Source: Maritalea mobilis
GTDB taxonomy: Bacteria > Pseudomonadota > Alphaproteobacteria > Rhizobiales > Devosiaceae
Direction: 5' to 3'
Length of the DNA: 64,000 nucleotides
Assembly (NCBI RefSeq): GCF_004363175.1
Contig: NZ_SNYR01000002.1
Span: forward strand, 868,001-932,000
In this document: piece by piece, positions 25,037 through 33,173 of the stretch
Layout of the letters: every line of letters starts with the position of its first letter
Numbering within the stretch: position 1 is the first letter of the stretch
Program-made: the position numbers and the translations under genes
Notes under the pieces: generated by a model
Told to the model about the DNA's origin: nothing
The model's database searches: none
What the model saw: the letters and a program-made list of their open reading frames with translations, nothing else

Positions 25037-25121
25037 GGTCCAACCAACAATCACCCCCCCCCGATTGTTTGGGAGGATCAACCTAAAACCCGCATGGTCC
25101 TCCCACCGGTGCGGGTTTTTC
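25037..25121 (+). ncRNA. sRNA candidate 2 with C-rich loops
   Basis: An approximately 85-base unit. The first hairpin pairs CAACAATC (25045-25052) with GATTGTTTG (25063-25071), exposing a loop of A plus nine C. The terminator hairpin starts AAACCCGCATGG, like candidate 1, has the loop TCCTCCCA, and ends GCGGGTTTTT. C-rich and CCTCCC loops are the anti-Shine-Dalgarno feature of many alphaproteobacterial sRNAs (for example the NfeR1/alpha-r14 and CcsR types), which repress translation. Family membership is not proven. Confidence 0.6.
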
Positions 25122-25590
25122 TCATTCTAACATGATAAGAATGTTCATTTTGCGATGGCTTGAACATTGTGTGAAATATCAAAGTCAGACTTTATTATAC
25201 TACGCTCCGCTGGCGGTTCCGCTACATTCCGCATCTATCTTGATATCATGCAAAAAGTTGAATGCGTTTCCATCCCCCTATGAGCAATCATATATTACTT
25301 TTTGTCCTCGCGTCGTCCTGCCCCAAACCTTACCCGCTTAAGGACATGTAAATGCTGCAAACATGCAGACATTTAATGCCCCATTTCCCGCTAATCTAAA
25401 TTATACTCCTTCACAACAAATGCAACAACTTCAAATCGAATTGAGCGTCCTAGGCGCTTGCCACGGATGCTGGTTGCTACGTACGCCAACCTGAAAACTC
25501 ACAATAGTTGTTAGCGGCTTGATTTAATTTCAATGAACGAGGCGTTTTAGGGAAATAGTGAGCTGTCTCACCAACATGACTTGGTAAGGT
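25122..25590. other. Intergenic stretch, no gene seen
   Basis: About 470 bases between sRNA candidate 2 and ccoS. No coding frame with a ribosome site and no strong hairpin seen. Confidence 0.4.
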
Positions 25591-25740
25591 TCACTCCTCA
25601 CAATCAGTGTCCACAACCAATATTCGCATAGAGGCACCGTCTAAATCTTCGTATTGGTCATTTTTTACCGACCATAAAAAAGTAGCCAAGCCAACTAACC
25701 CCAGGCCAATTGATACAGCTATGAGTACCACTAAATTCAT
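25591..25740 (-). CDS. ccoS: cbb3 oxidase assembly protein CcoS
   Basis: A 49-residue membrane protein: MNLVVLIAVSIGLGLVGLA helix, then FLWSVKNDQYEDLDGAS and the RIL patch, the CcoS signature (FLWSxKxGQYDDLDG). CcoS is needed to insert heme or copper into CcoN. The ATG at 25740 overlaps the stop of the DUF2189 gene, so it is the last gene of the oxidase operon. The open frame to 25869 lies inside that gene. Confidence 0.88.
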   Translation of the reverse strand: MNLVVLIAVSIGLGLVGLATFLWSVKNDQYEDLDGASMRILVVDTDCEE

Positions 25741-26534
25741 TCGGCCACGTCCATAAATGCAGAATAAACGTGCCAGGTCGCATGCCCTAGGATGGGGAAA
25801 ATAAACACAAGTAAAATGAGCCCAGAAAGCACAGACATCACCAGACCGACAGTTACAAATCCCCCCCAAACCACCATCACAGGGAGGTTTTTCACAGTCA
25901 TGGAAAAGCTAACCCCCATTGCTGTCAGGGCATCTGTTTTTGTCATCGACAACATGGGAATGGCGAAGACGCTTATGGCAAATGCGAATGATGCAAACAT
26001 ACCACCGACCAACGTTCCTGTGATCAACAACAGCCATCCAGTCGGCGTCGTGAATACATTGATAAACGCATCCATCGCCCCTGGGAAAGGCTTAATCCCG
26101 AAGAATAAAGCATAAAGCAAATCAGCTGATCTAAGCCAAAAAAGCACCAGCAAACCAAGCATAAGCCCAGCAAATGCAATCTGGGTTGATGATCTTGGAC
26201 GAAAACGCACCATGTCGGTGAAAGAAAAGGCTTCTCCCTTGGAGTTTTTGCGGCTTTTTTCATAAAGCCCCATTGCAAAGAACGGGCCTACAATCAAAAA
26301 ACCTGAGAGCGCAGGTAAACCCAAATATAAGAGATTTGTGAAATACAAAATCGAAATGACACCCCAAGAAATAAGTGTCAAAACAAGACCAAATGCTATG
26401 CTAGGAATTGGGTCCGTAATAAAATCGTTCCATCCACTGACCAGCCAGCTTTTTGTCGCGGAGATCGAAAAGTTCTTTGAGTAAGGAGATTGCGGAGCGC
26501 TAGGTTTACGTACTTCAGGTAAGGATTCCATCAT
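25737..26534 (-). CDS. DUF2189 integral membrane protein
   Basis: A 265-residue protein with five or six membrane helices and the features of DUF2189 proteins: an N-terminal soluble segment, SWNDFITDPIPSIAFGL, GPFFAMGLYEKSRKNSKGE and a C-terminal HATWHVYSAFMDV. DUF2189 genes are often beside cbb3 or cytochrome oxidase genes in alphaproteobacteria; function unknown. GGAGGAG precedes the ATG. Confidence 0.8.
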   Translation of the reverse strand: MMESLPEVRKPSAPQSPYSKNFSISATKSWLVSGWNDFITDPIPSIAFGLVLTLISWGVISILYFTNLLYLGLPALSGFLIVGPFFAMGLYEKSRKNSKGEAFSFTDMVRFRPRSSTQIAFAGLMLGLLVLFWLRSADLLYALFFGIKPFPGAMDAFINVFTTPTGWLLLITGTLVGGMFASFAFAISVFAIPMLSMTKTDALTAMGVSFSMTVKNLPVMVVWGGFVTVGLVMSVLSGLILLVFIFPILGHATWHVYSAFMDVAE

Positions 26535-26548
26535 TCTCTACTCCTCCG

Positions 26549-26701
26549 CTAACAGACTTTTTTGGATGGTGGTGCATTTTCATTAACAATGCACTTTGGT
26601 TGTGCGTTCAACGCGACATAAAGCAGGTGTAGATTGGCTCCAAGAAAAACTAACAATGCCAACATCGCGAGAAGTACGGCCCCGCGTCGATTGATTTTCA
26701 T
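26549..26701 (-). CDS. 50-residue membrane protein next to ccoP
   Basis: Translates as MKINRRGAVLLAMLALLVFL, then GANLHLLYVALNAQPKCIVN and a short tail ending KKVC. One basic-flanked helix, a GANxHLxYVA stretch and two cysteines in the outer part. I recall similar small proteins with GANAHLVYVA and a C-terminal Cys in other alphaproteobacteria, without a known role. It starts 2 bases after the ccoP stop, so it is in the oxidase operon. The two Cys facing the periplasm would suit copper delivery or a disulfide; this is speculation. Confidence 0.7.
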   Translation of the reverse strand: MKINRRGAVLLAMLALLVFLGANLHLLYVALNAQPKCIVNENAPPSKKVC

Positions 26702-26703
26702 TT

Positions 26704-27621
26704 CTACTTCGCGCTTTCAACATTTTTGATTGTTCCTAATTTCGACAGATAAAGACTGAGCAAATTAATTTCGGCACTCGTAAGACGTCCTACCCATGCT
26801 GGCATTACGCCTTGTCGGCCATGCCTTATCGTGTAAGCAACAGCTCTTTGATCTTGGCCATAAATGACACTGCTGTCGGTCAGCGAAGGCGCACCATTCT
26901 CTAATCCTCCTAAACCATTGTCACCGTGACAGGCAGCGCAATTCTCTTCAAAAAGTAGCTGTCCCTTGTCTGATAATTCCGCATCTTGATGTCGTAAATT
27001 GACAACAAATTGGGTCAACTCGCTTCGATCAGATTTTTCAAGCCAATCAAAAGCTGGCATTTCTGCATATCGTGTTTCTTCGTGAGTAGAATTTATGCCA
27101 AATTTGATCGTCCTCGCAATTTCTTTAGGGTCACTCCCCCAAAGCCAAAATGCATCATTCAAGACGGGATAGCCTAAATTTCCTTGTGCAACTTCACCGT
27201 GACACGCAGCACAATTATCAGCATAAAGGCGGTCGGCTGCTGACTGAGCTTTTTTCCAAACTTCTTCATCAACGCCTTCTAGCAATACCTCATCGTTATC
27301 GAATTGATCGAGCCACCCGTTGCGAGTTGAGACCATCTGATTATAATTATCGACGGCCTGAACACCTTGATCGAGTCCGAGCAACCCTTTTGTGTAATCG
27401 TTCCCATAAGGCCAAGCAGGCAATAGAATCCACGCAACCACAGCGTAGACATGTGTGATAATGAGAGCCCAAATCACTATTTTAGGAAATGCGGTATTTA
27501 ATTCTTTAATCCCACTCCATTCGTGGCCCGTCGTTTCATATCCCGTAACCGGATCAATTTCACGGTTACCTGTATGAGGGTCCGCACCTGGTAGCTCTTT
27601 GGGATCTGTTTCATTTTTCAT
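26704..27621 (-). CDS. ccoP: cbb3 cytochrome oxidase subunit III (diheme cytochrome c)
   Basis: A 305-residue CcoP/FixP. The N-terminal part has GYETTGHEWSGIKELN, a membrane helix and LPAWPYG, all family hallmarks. Two heme motifs follow: CAACHGEVAQG and CAACHGDNGLGG, each with a downstream Met (YAEMPAFDW; GVMPAWVG). ATG 27621 after GGAGGAGG is preferred to GTG 27624. It brings electrons from cytochrome bc1 to CcoO/CcoN. Confidence 0.93.
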   Translation of the reverse strand: MKNETDPKELPGADPHTGNREIDPVTGYETTGHEWSGIKELNTAFPKIVIWALIITHVYAVVAWILLPAWPYGNDYTKGLLGLDQGVQAVDNYNQMVSTRNGWLDQFDNDEVLLEGVDEEVWKKAQSAADRLYADNCAACHGEVAQGNLGYPVLNDAFWLWGSDPKEIARTIKFGINSTHEETRYAEMPAFDWLEKSDRSELTQFVVNLRHQDAELSDKGQLLFEENCAACHGDNGLGGLENGAPSLTDSSVIYGQDQRAVAYTIRHGRQGVMPAWVGRLTSAEINLLSLYLSKLGTIKNVESAK

Positions 27622-27772
27622 CACGGGCCTCCTCCGAAAATATTGAGAGAGCCGCGTGCCGGTAAGTTTTTTTTCTTTTAGGACTATACGCCCAAATTAC
27701 GACTATTATAAAAAAACCTATTAGCCAGAGCAGACCGATTGTTTTTGAAAAGAGTAGCAAGAAATCGTGCAT
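27611..27772 (-). CDS. ccoQ: cbb3 oxidase subunit CcoQ/FixQ
   Basis: A 53-residue protein starting MHDFLLLFSKTIGLLWLIGF, one membrane helix, then VIWAYSPKRKKTYRHAA, the CcoQ pattern (helix, then xYxPxxKxxYRxAA). It stabilises the oxidase complex. The start overlaps the ccoO stop by one base (TAATG) and the end overlaps ccoP by 11 bases. Confidence 0.9.
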   Translation of the reverse strand: MHDFLLLFSKTIGLLWLIGFFIIVVIWAYSPKRKKTYRHAALSIFSEEARDEK

Positions 27773-28500
27773 TATTGAGCTACCTCCTCAAAAAGGTCAT
27801 ATGGCTCTAAAGTCAATTGTCCCAAGGATTGGAGATAGGCGACGAGGGCATCCAACTCAGTAAGTCGAGAAACGTCGCCGTCAAATGATCTAACCGCAAC
27901 GCGCTCACCATATCTTGCATTGAGCCCCTCAACAAATTCACTATCTGGCTGCGTTTGTGCAAACAGATCCTGGCGCGCCTGTTTTATCATCTCCTCGTTA
28001 TAGGGTACCCCAAGCCTCGCAAGAGTCGTCAACTGGTCTTTTATAAGATCAGCATCCAAGTCCTGATCAAGCCAACTATAACTCGGCATTATAGACGCCG
28101 GTACAACACTGCGAGGATCTAGTAGGTGCTGAACATGCCACGTGTCAGAATACTTCTCACCTAATCGTGCAAGATCTGGGCCGGTACGTTTCGAACCCCA
28201 GAGCATTGGACGATCATATGCGCTTTCCGAGGTCATAGAATATGGTCCATAACGATCTAATTCATCCGCAAGCGAGCGCACCATCTGACTGTGGCAGGCG
28301 TAGCACCCCTCCCGAATATAAATTTCTCGCCCCGCAAGTTCCAAAGGTGTATTGGGACGCATGTCTTCGGGGATCTCTACCGTTTCATCGATCGTGAACA
28401 AAGGCGCGATTTCTACAATACCGCCGATTGAGGCTGCAACGATAATGGCCGCAACGAGCCCCATTGAAACTTTTTCAAGATTATAATGCAGTTTAAGCAA
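27772..28500 (-). CDS. ccoO: cbb3 cytochrome oxidase subunit II (monoheme cytochrome c)
   Basis: A 242-residue CcoO/FixO with one N-terminal helix, heme motif REGCYACHSQMVR, and family stretches SAYDRPMLWGSKRTGPDLAR and ASIMPSYSWL with the axial Met. Sits 16 bases after ccoN and is coupled to ccoQ. Confidence 0.94.
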   Translation of the reverse strand: MLKLHYNLEKVSMGLVAAIIVAASIGGIVEIAPLFTIDETVEIPEDMRPNTPLELAGREIYIREGCYACHSQMVRSLADELDRYGPYSMTSESAYDRPMLWGSKRTGPDLARLGEKYSDTWHVQHLLDPRSVVPASIMPSYSWLDQDLDADLIKDQLTTLARLGVPYNEEMIKQARQDLFAQTQPDSEFVEGLNARYGERVAVRSFDGDVSRLTELDALVAYLQSLGQLTLEPYDLFEEVAQ

Positions 28501-28516
28501 GCCATAGCCTCCAAAA

Positions 28517-30151
28517 TTACGCTTCTACGGTCCCAACAGGCGCCACCAATGGACGATCAGTTGCCTCACCTTGTGCATTTTTCATGGTTTCGCGACAGTT
28601 GAGAACGCAAAGAACCGCGCCTGCTAAAAATAGAGCCCCACCAATTGTGCGCAGCAAATAGTATGGCGCCATAGCCTTCACACTCTCAATGAAGCTATAC
28701 GAGAGCGCGCCATTTTCATCATAAGCGCGCCACATTAAGCCTTGAGTGATGCCGGCGTTCCACATCGCGACCACGTAAATGAGTGTACCAGCAACCGCCA
28801 ACCAGAAATGCCACTCGACCGCTCTTGGCCAAATCATCTCTTTTCGCCCGGTCAGTTGAGGAATTATGGTATAAATGGCACCAAAAACTATCATGGCGAC
28901 CCAACCTAATGTTCCAGAGTGAACATGGCCAACAGTCCAATCAGTGTAATGGCTCAAGGAGTTGACCGGCCTGATTGCGAGAAATGAACCCTCAAAAGTT
29001 GAAAGTCCGTAGAAAACTGCTGCAACGAACATAAAGCGTAACGTGGCGTCATCTCTCACTTTATGCCAAGCACCGTTTAGTGTGAGCAATGCATTGCCTG
29101 CTGAGGCCCAAGACGGCACCAGCAGCATTACAGAAAATGTCATCCCAAGTGTTTGAGCCCAATAGGGTAACGCTGTGTAGTGAAGATGGTGTGAGCCTAC
29201 CCAGATGTAAAAAAATACAATGCCCCAAAAACTCACGATTGATAGCCTGTATGACCAGATTGGACGGCCCGATCTAATTGGTAAAAAATAATAAAGCATT
29301 CCCAAAAAACCAGCAGTAAGGAAAAAGGCGACCGCGTTGTGTCCATACCACCACTGGACCATGGCGTCTTGAACGCCCGCCCAAACTGGAAAACTCTCCG
29401 CAGAAGTTAAACGCACCGGAACCGCTAAGTTATTGACAATATGGAGTATGGCAACGACGAGAATAAAAGCCAGATAATACCAATTAGCCACATAGATGTG
29501 TGGTTCGTTGCGTCGTGCAAGTGTACGGATATAAAGGACAAAATATCCCACCCACACCAACACTAGTAAAATGTCTGCATACCATTCCGCTTCGGCGTAT
29601 TCTTTGGATTGGGTACTGCCCATCAAATAGCCAGTAACCGCCCAAAGACAAAAGATGTTGTATCCCAACAGAATTAACCAGGGACTGACACTGTCAGCTA
29701 ATCGCGCACGTGTTGTTCGCTGGACGACATGGAATGACGTAGCGATTAACGCATTGCCGCCAAATCCAAAAATAATCCCGGTGGTATGACCAGGACGAAT
29801 ACGACCAAAGCTGAGCCATGAAATGCCTTCTGCCATATCTGGCCAGTACAACAGCGCCGCAACCCAAACGCCGATCCCCATTCCAATAATGGCCCAAAAA
29901 AGAGATAGAAATACACCTGCAAGCGTAGGGTCATCGTAATATCGGGATTTACTGACTTTGCTTTTATCAGGTCCATAGAAAGAGCCAGCGATGTAAAAAC
30001 CTAGCAAAACCAAAATTCCAAAAGCCATAAGGCCGTGTGTCGACATAACACCGCGATCCGCCAAGCCAGCCATTGCAGCACTGATCGCAAGAAACAATAA
30101 GACGATCGCCAACATGCTTTGGCGCTCAGGAATGCTCAACGATTTTATCAT
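28517..30151 (-). CDS. ccoN: cbb3 cytochrome oxidase catalytic subunit I
   Basis: A 544-residue heme-copper oxidase subunit with 12 or more helices. Metal-site stretches are present: GYLMGSTQSKEY, WWYGHNAVAFFLTAGFLG (helix VI His and the Tyr-bearing stretch), GSHHLHYTALP (Cu-B His pair), and LSHYTDWTVGHVHSGTLG (heme His). This oxidase has high oxygen affinity and pumps protons in microaerobic growth. ATG 30151 follows GGGAAGATCA. The start lies inside the last codons of the nsrR-like gene, a 26-base overlap. Confidence 0.95.
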   Translation of the reverse strand: MIKSLSIPERQSMLAIVLLFLAISAAMAGLADRGVMSTHGLMAFGILVLLGFYIAGSFYGPDKSKVSKSRYYDDPTLAGVFLSLFWAIIGMGIGVWVAALLYWPDMAEGISWLSFGRIRPGHTTGIIFGFGGNALIATSFHVVQRTTRARLADSVSPWLILLGYNIFCLWAVTGYLMGSTQSKEYAEAEWYADILLVLVWVGYFVLYIRTLARRNEPHIYVANWYYLAFILVVAILHIVNNLAVPVRLTSAESFPVWAGVQDAMVQWWYGHNAVAFFLTAGFLGMLYYFLPIRSGRPIWSYRLSIVSFWGIVFFYIWVGSHHLHYTALPYWAQTLGMTFSVMLLVPSWASAGNALLTLNGAWHKVRDDATLRFMFVAAVFYGLSTFEGSFLAIRPVNSLSHYTDWTVGHVHSGTLGWVAMIVFGAIYTIIPQLTGRKEMIWPRAVEWHFWLAVAGTLIYVVAMWNAGITQGLMWRAYDENGALSYSFIESVKAMAPYYLLRTIGGALFLAGAVLCVLNCRETMKNAQGEATDRPLVAPVGTVEA

Positions 30152-30587
30152 TGATCTTCCCTTTCCAGTTTTTCTCATTGGATATATTTTCAATAGCGAT
30201 ATCCTGGAGCGTTGACCTATTAAGGTCCTCGAGAAACTTCTCTTCTGCGCGAGATAATCGAACTTTTAGTCGGCACAAATGCTCGATTGTGCAATTTGAC
30301 TTGTTTGGCGAAAAGCATTCAACCAAGCTTTGTTTTTGCTCCAAGATCTTAATCAAGTCACCAAGTTTGATTTTTTCTGGCGACATTGAAAGTGAAATAC
30401 CGCCGCCATGTCCGCGCTTGCTAACCAAAACTTTTCCGCGCACTAAGGTTTGTATGATCTTTGACAAATGATTTTTAGGCACACTTAAAAAGTCAGCCAA
30501 TTCTGTCGTGCTAAAGACCCTATTAGGTGACCCAGCAATCAGCATTGATATGCGCAAACCGTAGTCTGTAAATGATGTTAACTTCAA
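30126..30587 (-). CDS. nsrR: Rrf2-family regulator, NsrR-like (Fe-S, NO sensing)
   Basis: About 153 residues from TTG 30587 (LKLTSFTDYGLRISML aligns with the usual NsrR N-terminus); the open frame to 30644 would run through a likely operator, so I prefer TTG. Winged helix with STTELADFLSVPKNHLSKII, wing RGHGGGISL, then three Cys for an iron-sulfur cluster at 91, 99 and 105 (VECF, SNCTI, HLCRLK), the NsrR spacing. It overlaps ccoN by 26 bases and so is first in the oxidase operon. Likely represses in the absence of NO. Confidence 0.8.
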   Translation of the reverse strand: MKLTSFTDYGLRISMLIAGSPNRVFSTTELADFLSVPKNHLSKIIQTLVRGKVLVSKRGHGGGISLSMSPEKIKLGDLIKILEQKQSLVECFSPNKSNCTIEHLCRLKVRLSRAEEKFLEDLNRSTLQDIAIENISNEKNWKGKINDKIVEHS

Positions 30588-30608
30588 ATTGGTAGAGCCT
30601 GAATCAAA

Positions 30609-30627
30609 TTGGTATTTTAAATGCCAA
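30609..30627 (-). promoter_or_regulatory. Candidate NsrR operator
   Basis: Minus strand reads TTGGCATTTAAAATACCAA. The centre GCATTTAAAATAC differs by one base from the E. coli NsrR core GCATTTAAAATGC, and the arms are symmetrical. It lies 22 bases upstream of the chosen nsrR start. A second related dyad, GGCATTAGAAAATGCC, is at 30679-30694. Confidence 0.55.
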
Positions 30628-30745
30628 TTATCACCTATAATCATAAAAGATCAAGTATGCTGAAGCCAGATTGAAACAGGCATTTTCTAATGCCGGATAA
30701 TCAACAAGCAAAATAAAGGCACGTTTGAAGTTGACAATTGCTTCG

Positions 30746-30759
30746 TTGATGCCAATCAT
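30746..30759 (-). promoter_or_regulatory. Candidate FNR/Anr/FixK box
   Basis: TTGATGCCAATCAT matches TTGAT-N4-ATCAA at nine of ten positions. It lies about 160 bases upstream of the nsrR-like start and 207 upstream of rnk; either operon could use it. Confidence 0.45.
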
Positions 30760-30966
30760 AAACACTATGAAGATACGAGCGAAACTGACATTGCAGAAAA
30801 TTCAAAAAGGGCAGCCCGTAATAGGACTGTAGCCCGATGCTCGGACTGCGTCTTCCGGGCTTCGGGAGGCGCGATCTAATAAATGATCTTATCCAAGACG
30901 CAATTATAGAAGTTAGCAGAGCAAAACGCTTGCCTTCATTTGGCAACGTAAATTGGGTATTCACTC

Positions 30967-31380
30967 ATGTCAGTTAAATATGAAACTAAACTCCCTGAAA
31001 TCTTTATCGGCGATAAGGATTTTGAACAGCTTAACAATATTGCGGAAGCCGCAACTGGTGCTGCAAGCGACGTCGCAGATCAGCTAATGGATGAGCTTGA
31101 AAGAGCGGTCATTGTATCCCAAGCAAAATTGTCCGATGAAGTGGTCCAAATGGGTTCGTATGTCAGTTTCATCACCAGTGATGGTTTTGATCGTTCGTTC
31201 CAACTTGTACTGCCAAGAGACGCCGATGTTTCAAATGGTAAAATCTCCATTTTAACACCAATTGGCGCAGCCCTTATTGGTCTTTCTGGTGGGCAAACAA
31301 TACCTTGGAAAACCTCAGATGGCAGGATTCTAGATCTGACCGTGCGCACTGTAAGCCAAGTGCCACCGCCTTGGCGCTAG
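30967..31380 (+). CDS. rnk: Rnk-type regulator of nucleoside diphosphate kinase (GreA/GreB C-terminal fold)
   Basis: A 137-residue protein. The N-terminal coiled-coil segment is short and the C-terminal FKBP-like GreA/B domain has QMGSYVSFITSDG, SNGKISILTPIGAALIGLSGGQTIPW, as in Rnk. Rnk-type proteins bind RNA polymerase near the secondary channel. Divergent from the oxidase operon, which is a common setting for rnk in denitrifying or microaerobic alphaproteobacteria. Confidence 0.85.
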   Translation: MSVKYETKLPEIFIGDKDFEQLNNIAEAATGAASDVADQLMDELERAVIVSQAKLSDEVVQMGSYVSFITSDGFDRSFQLVLPRDADVSNGKISILTPIGAALIGLSGGQTIPWKTSDGRILDLTVRTVSQVPPPWR

Positions 31381-31420
31381 AAAAGTGAAACAAATTTCAA
31401 TCGGACAAGATTTTTTGACA

Positions 31421-32290
31421 TCAGTATGAAGTTCCGGTTTCCATATTATATTGGATTAGCTCGACAAGTGCCGATCGTGAAGCAGATGGTGCGACAAATA
31501 TCTCGCGCCATCCAAGGCTGGTTAGATCTTGTCCTATTTCCCTACTCATCACAAATGCTTTAATTTGATTTATATACTGAACAAGGTTGTTCTGTTCCAA
31601 AAGCATACAGAACGTTTGTGCGGTCCTTCTCGACATGAAAACAATAGCGTCTATTTCCCCAGCCGTTATGAGTTTGCATGTCTTGCGTGAAAGACTAGCC
31701 GCAGCAATAGCGTCGTATACGGCTAGATGATTTGCATTGTAGCCTCGAAGGGATAAAGCGGACGCTATATCCACCGAAATGTGTTTACCGCCAACATGCA
31801 ATATGGGCCCTATGGATATAGACAATGTGCTGCATATCACGCGTATGAGATCAACGGCGGTGCCGTTGGCATAGTGCACATTGCGATACCCCAAATTGAT
31901 CATTAGCTCTGCTGTCGATAAACCTACCGCGAATATCGGAACATGTAGGTGCCTGTCTTCAATTTTTGCCAGTTCTTTTGCACCATTAATAGAAGTAATC
32001 ACCAGAGCAGAGGCATTAGAAACTCGTTTGGGTGACCATTTCAATGGCACGATCTTTAGCATAGCCTCATTGAAAGTTTGGCAACCAATTTGTTGCAACT
32101 CACTGTTAAAGGGTTCGACTAATTCTGTGGGCCGCGTTGTAAGTATCAGCATTGCCGTTCCATTAGTGTTTGGCGAAGATACGACGAATAAAGGCAGCAG
32201 ATTATTACTAACCTGCTGCCGATCTTGCAAAACCGTAGATTGTTTCGCTGCACTAAAGCTATTTGCGCTTTCCTTTTGAAGAAGCTGCAT
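31421..32290 (-). CDS. hemD: Uroporphyrinogen-III synthase-like protein
   Basis: About 289 residues. From residue 47 on it follows the HemD fold: LILTTRPTEL start, ALVITSINGAKEL, IFAVGLSTAELMINLGYRNV, ILHVGGKHISVDIASALSLRGY, IDAIVFMSRRTAQTF. It closes hydroxymethylbilane to uroporphyrinogen III, supplying the hemes the oxidase needs. GGAGTGATTG before ATG 32290 favours the longer start with a 46-residue extension of unknown use; MLILTTRP (32152) is the alternative. Overlaps the Lys-rich small frame upstream. Confidence 0.8.
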   Translation of the reverse strand: MQLLQKESANSFSAAKQSTVLQDRQQVSNNLLPLFVVSSPNTNGTAMLILTTRPTELVEPFNSELQQIGCQTFNEAMLKIVPLKWSPKRVSNASALVITSINGAKELAKIEDRHLHVPIFAVGLSTAELMINLGYRNVHYANGTAVDLIRVICSTLSISIGPILHVGGKHISVDIASALSLRGYNANHLAVYDAIAAASLSRKTCKLITAGEIDAIVFMSRRTAQTFCMLLEQNNLVQYINQIKAFVMSREIGQDLTSLGWREIFVAPSASRSALVELIQYNMETGTSY

Positions 32291-32396
32291 CAATCACTCC
32301 AGTGACGCCACCAGAATTTACATCACTGTGCAGAGCGTTTTTCTTCTTCTTTTTCTTTGGTTGTAGCCGTTGTTGATTACCCTTCTTTTTTGCCAT
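32259..32396 (-). CDS. 45-residue Lys-rich protein overlapping hemD start
   Basis: Reads MAKKKGNQQRLQPKKKKKKN, then a short linker and ASSKGKRK. GAAAGGA lies 8 bases upstream of ATG 32396, a good ribosome site. It overlaps the hemD 5' end by 32 bases in another frame. The composition resembles small nucleic-acid-binding or ribosome-associated tails. It could be a leader peptide coupling hemD translation; not recognised. Confidence 0.45.
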   Translation of the reverse strand: MAKKKGNQQRLQPKKKKKKNALHSDVNSGGVTGVIDAASSKGKRK

Positions 32397-32486
32397 GTTG
32401 GCATCCTTTCTCGCACACACCTTATGAGACGAGGCGTATTCATTCCTGAGATATCTGTAAAAATCAGATCAATGATAAAGAGGTAC

Positions 32487-32521
32487 CCCTGGTGATAATT
32501 GAGCTACAATTACCACCAGGG
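32487..32521. terminator. Long hairpin downstream of ptsN
   Basis: CCCTGGTGATAATTG (32487-32501) pairs with CAATTACCACCAGGG (32507-32521) with one mismatch and a 5-base loop. It lies 53 bases past the ptsN stop on the minus strand and precedes CCTCTTTAT there, so it probably ends ptsN transcription, though the T-run is poor. Confidence 0.5.
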
Positions 32522-32574
32522 TTGAGCCGGAATTTTGAAACTGAGTGGCTTTGACAATCGGGAGAAGTTTGGGG

Positions 32575-33078
32575 TCATGCCCGCACCTTTCTGCGCTCGG
32601 CTACAGGATATTGAGCAAGTTGAGCGTTATTCCTTGCAAAAATATGCGCAATCTCCGATTGGGATGAAGCGTTTCGTAATGTTTGTAACAATTGCCGATT
32701 TTGTGCCATTAATTCACAGCGCCCGATCAAACGAAGCATTATGCTTTGATCACGTGGATTCCCTGCAATTGCGACGATCAGATCAACTTGATGATTTTCC
32801 ATCGGCCCGCCAAAAGCAACGGGCTGGTTCAATCGCGTAACGCACAACAGTGGTTTTTCGTGCATTGGGAAAACAACCTGCGGTATGGCAACACCGTGGC
32901 CGATTGCAACGGACCCGAGCCGGTCTCTCAGCCAGATATACATCGCAATATCATCGCTTGAAGATCCATCACGCAAACAGTCAATACGATCACCCAATGC
33001 CCAAAATGCGGCCTTCCGTGATTGTGATTTTGTGTCGATCGCGAAATCCAGCTCAAATGACTCATCAATGATGGCCAT
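32575..33078 (-). CDS. ptsN: Nitrogen-PTS enzyme IIA (PtsN-type)
   Basis: A 167-residue EIIA domain with the phospho-acceptor His61 in GSVAIGHGVAIPQ, then LCVTRLNQPVAFGGP and VDLIVAIAGNPRDQ. EIIA-Ntr proteins receive phosphate from NPr and control potassium and carbon/nitrogen functions. It is not next to rpoN or hprK here, so it is a second, accessory EIIA-like copy more likely than the main ptsN. Confidence 0.8.
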   Translation of the reverse strand: MAIIDESFELDFAIDTKSQSRKAAFWALGDRIDCLRDGSSSDDIAMYIWLRDRLGSVAIGHGVAIPQVVFPMHEKPLLCVTRLNQPVAFGGPMENHQVDLIVAIAGNPRDQSIMLRLIGRCELMAQNRQLLQTLRNASSQSEIAHIFARNNAQLAQYPVAERRKVRA

Positions 33079-33173
33079 TGTATCTCTCCTTTATGTCGCC
33101 ACCTATCTAGGCGAAATAGCAAAATCAGATTTAGAGCGCGCTCATCAGCCGGCAGTCACTGATGGGTATTACT

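Noticed and set aside
25054-25062. Run of nine C as a possible base-calling error
   Set aside because: It falls exactly in the loop of a stable hairpin within an sRNA-like unit, so it has a structural explanation, though its exact length may vary.
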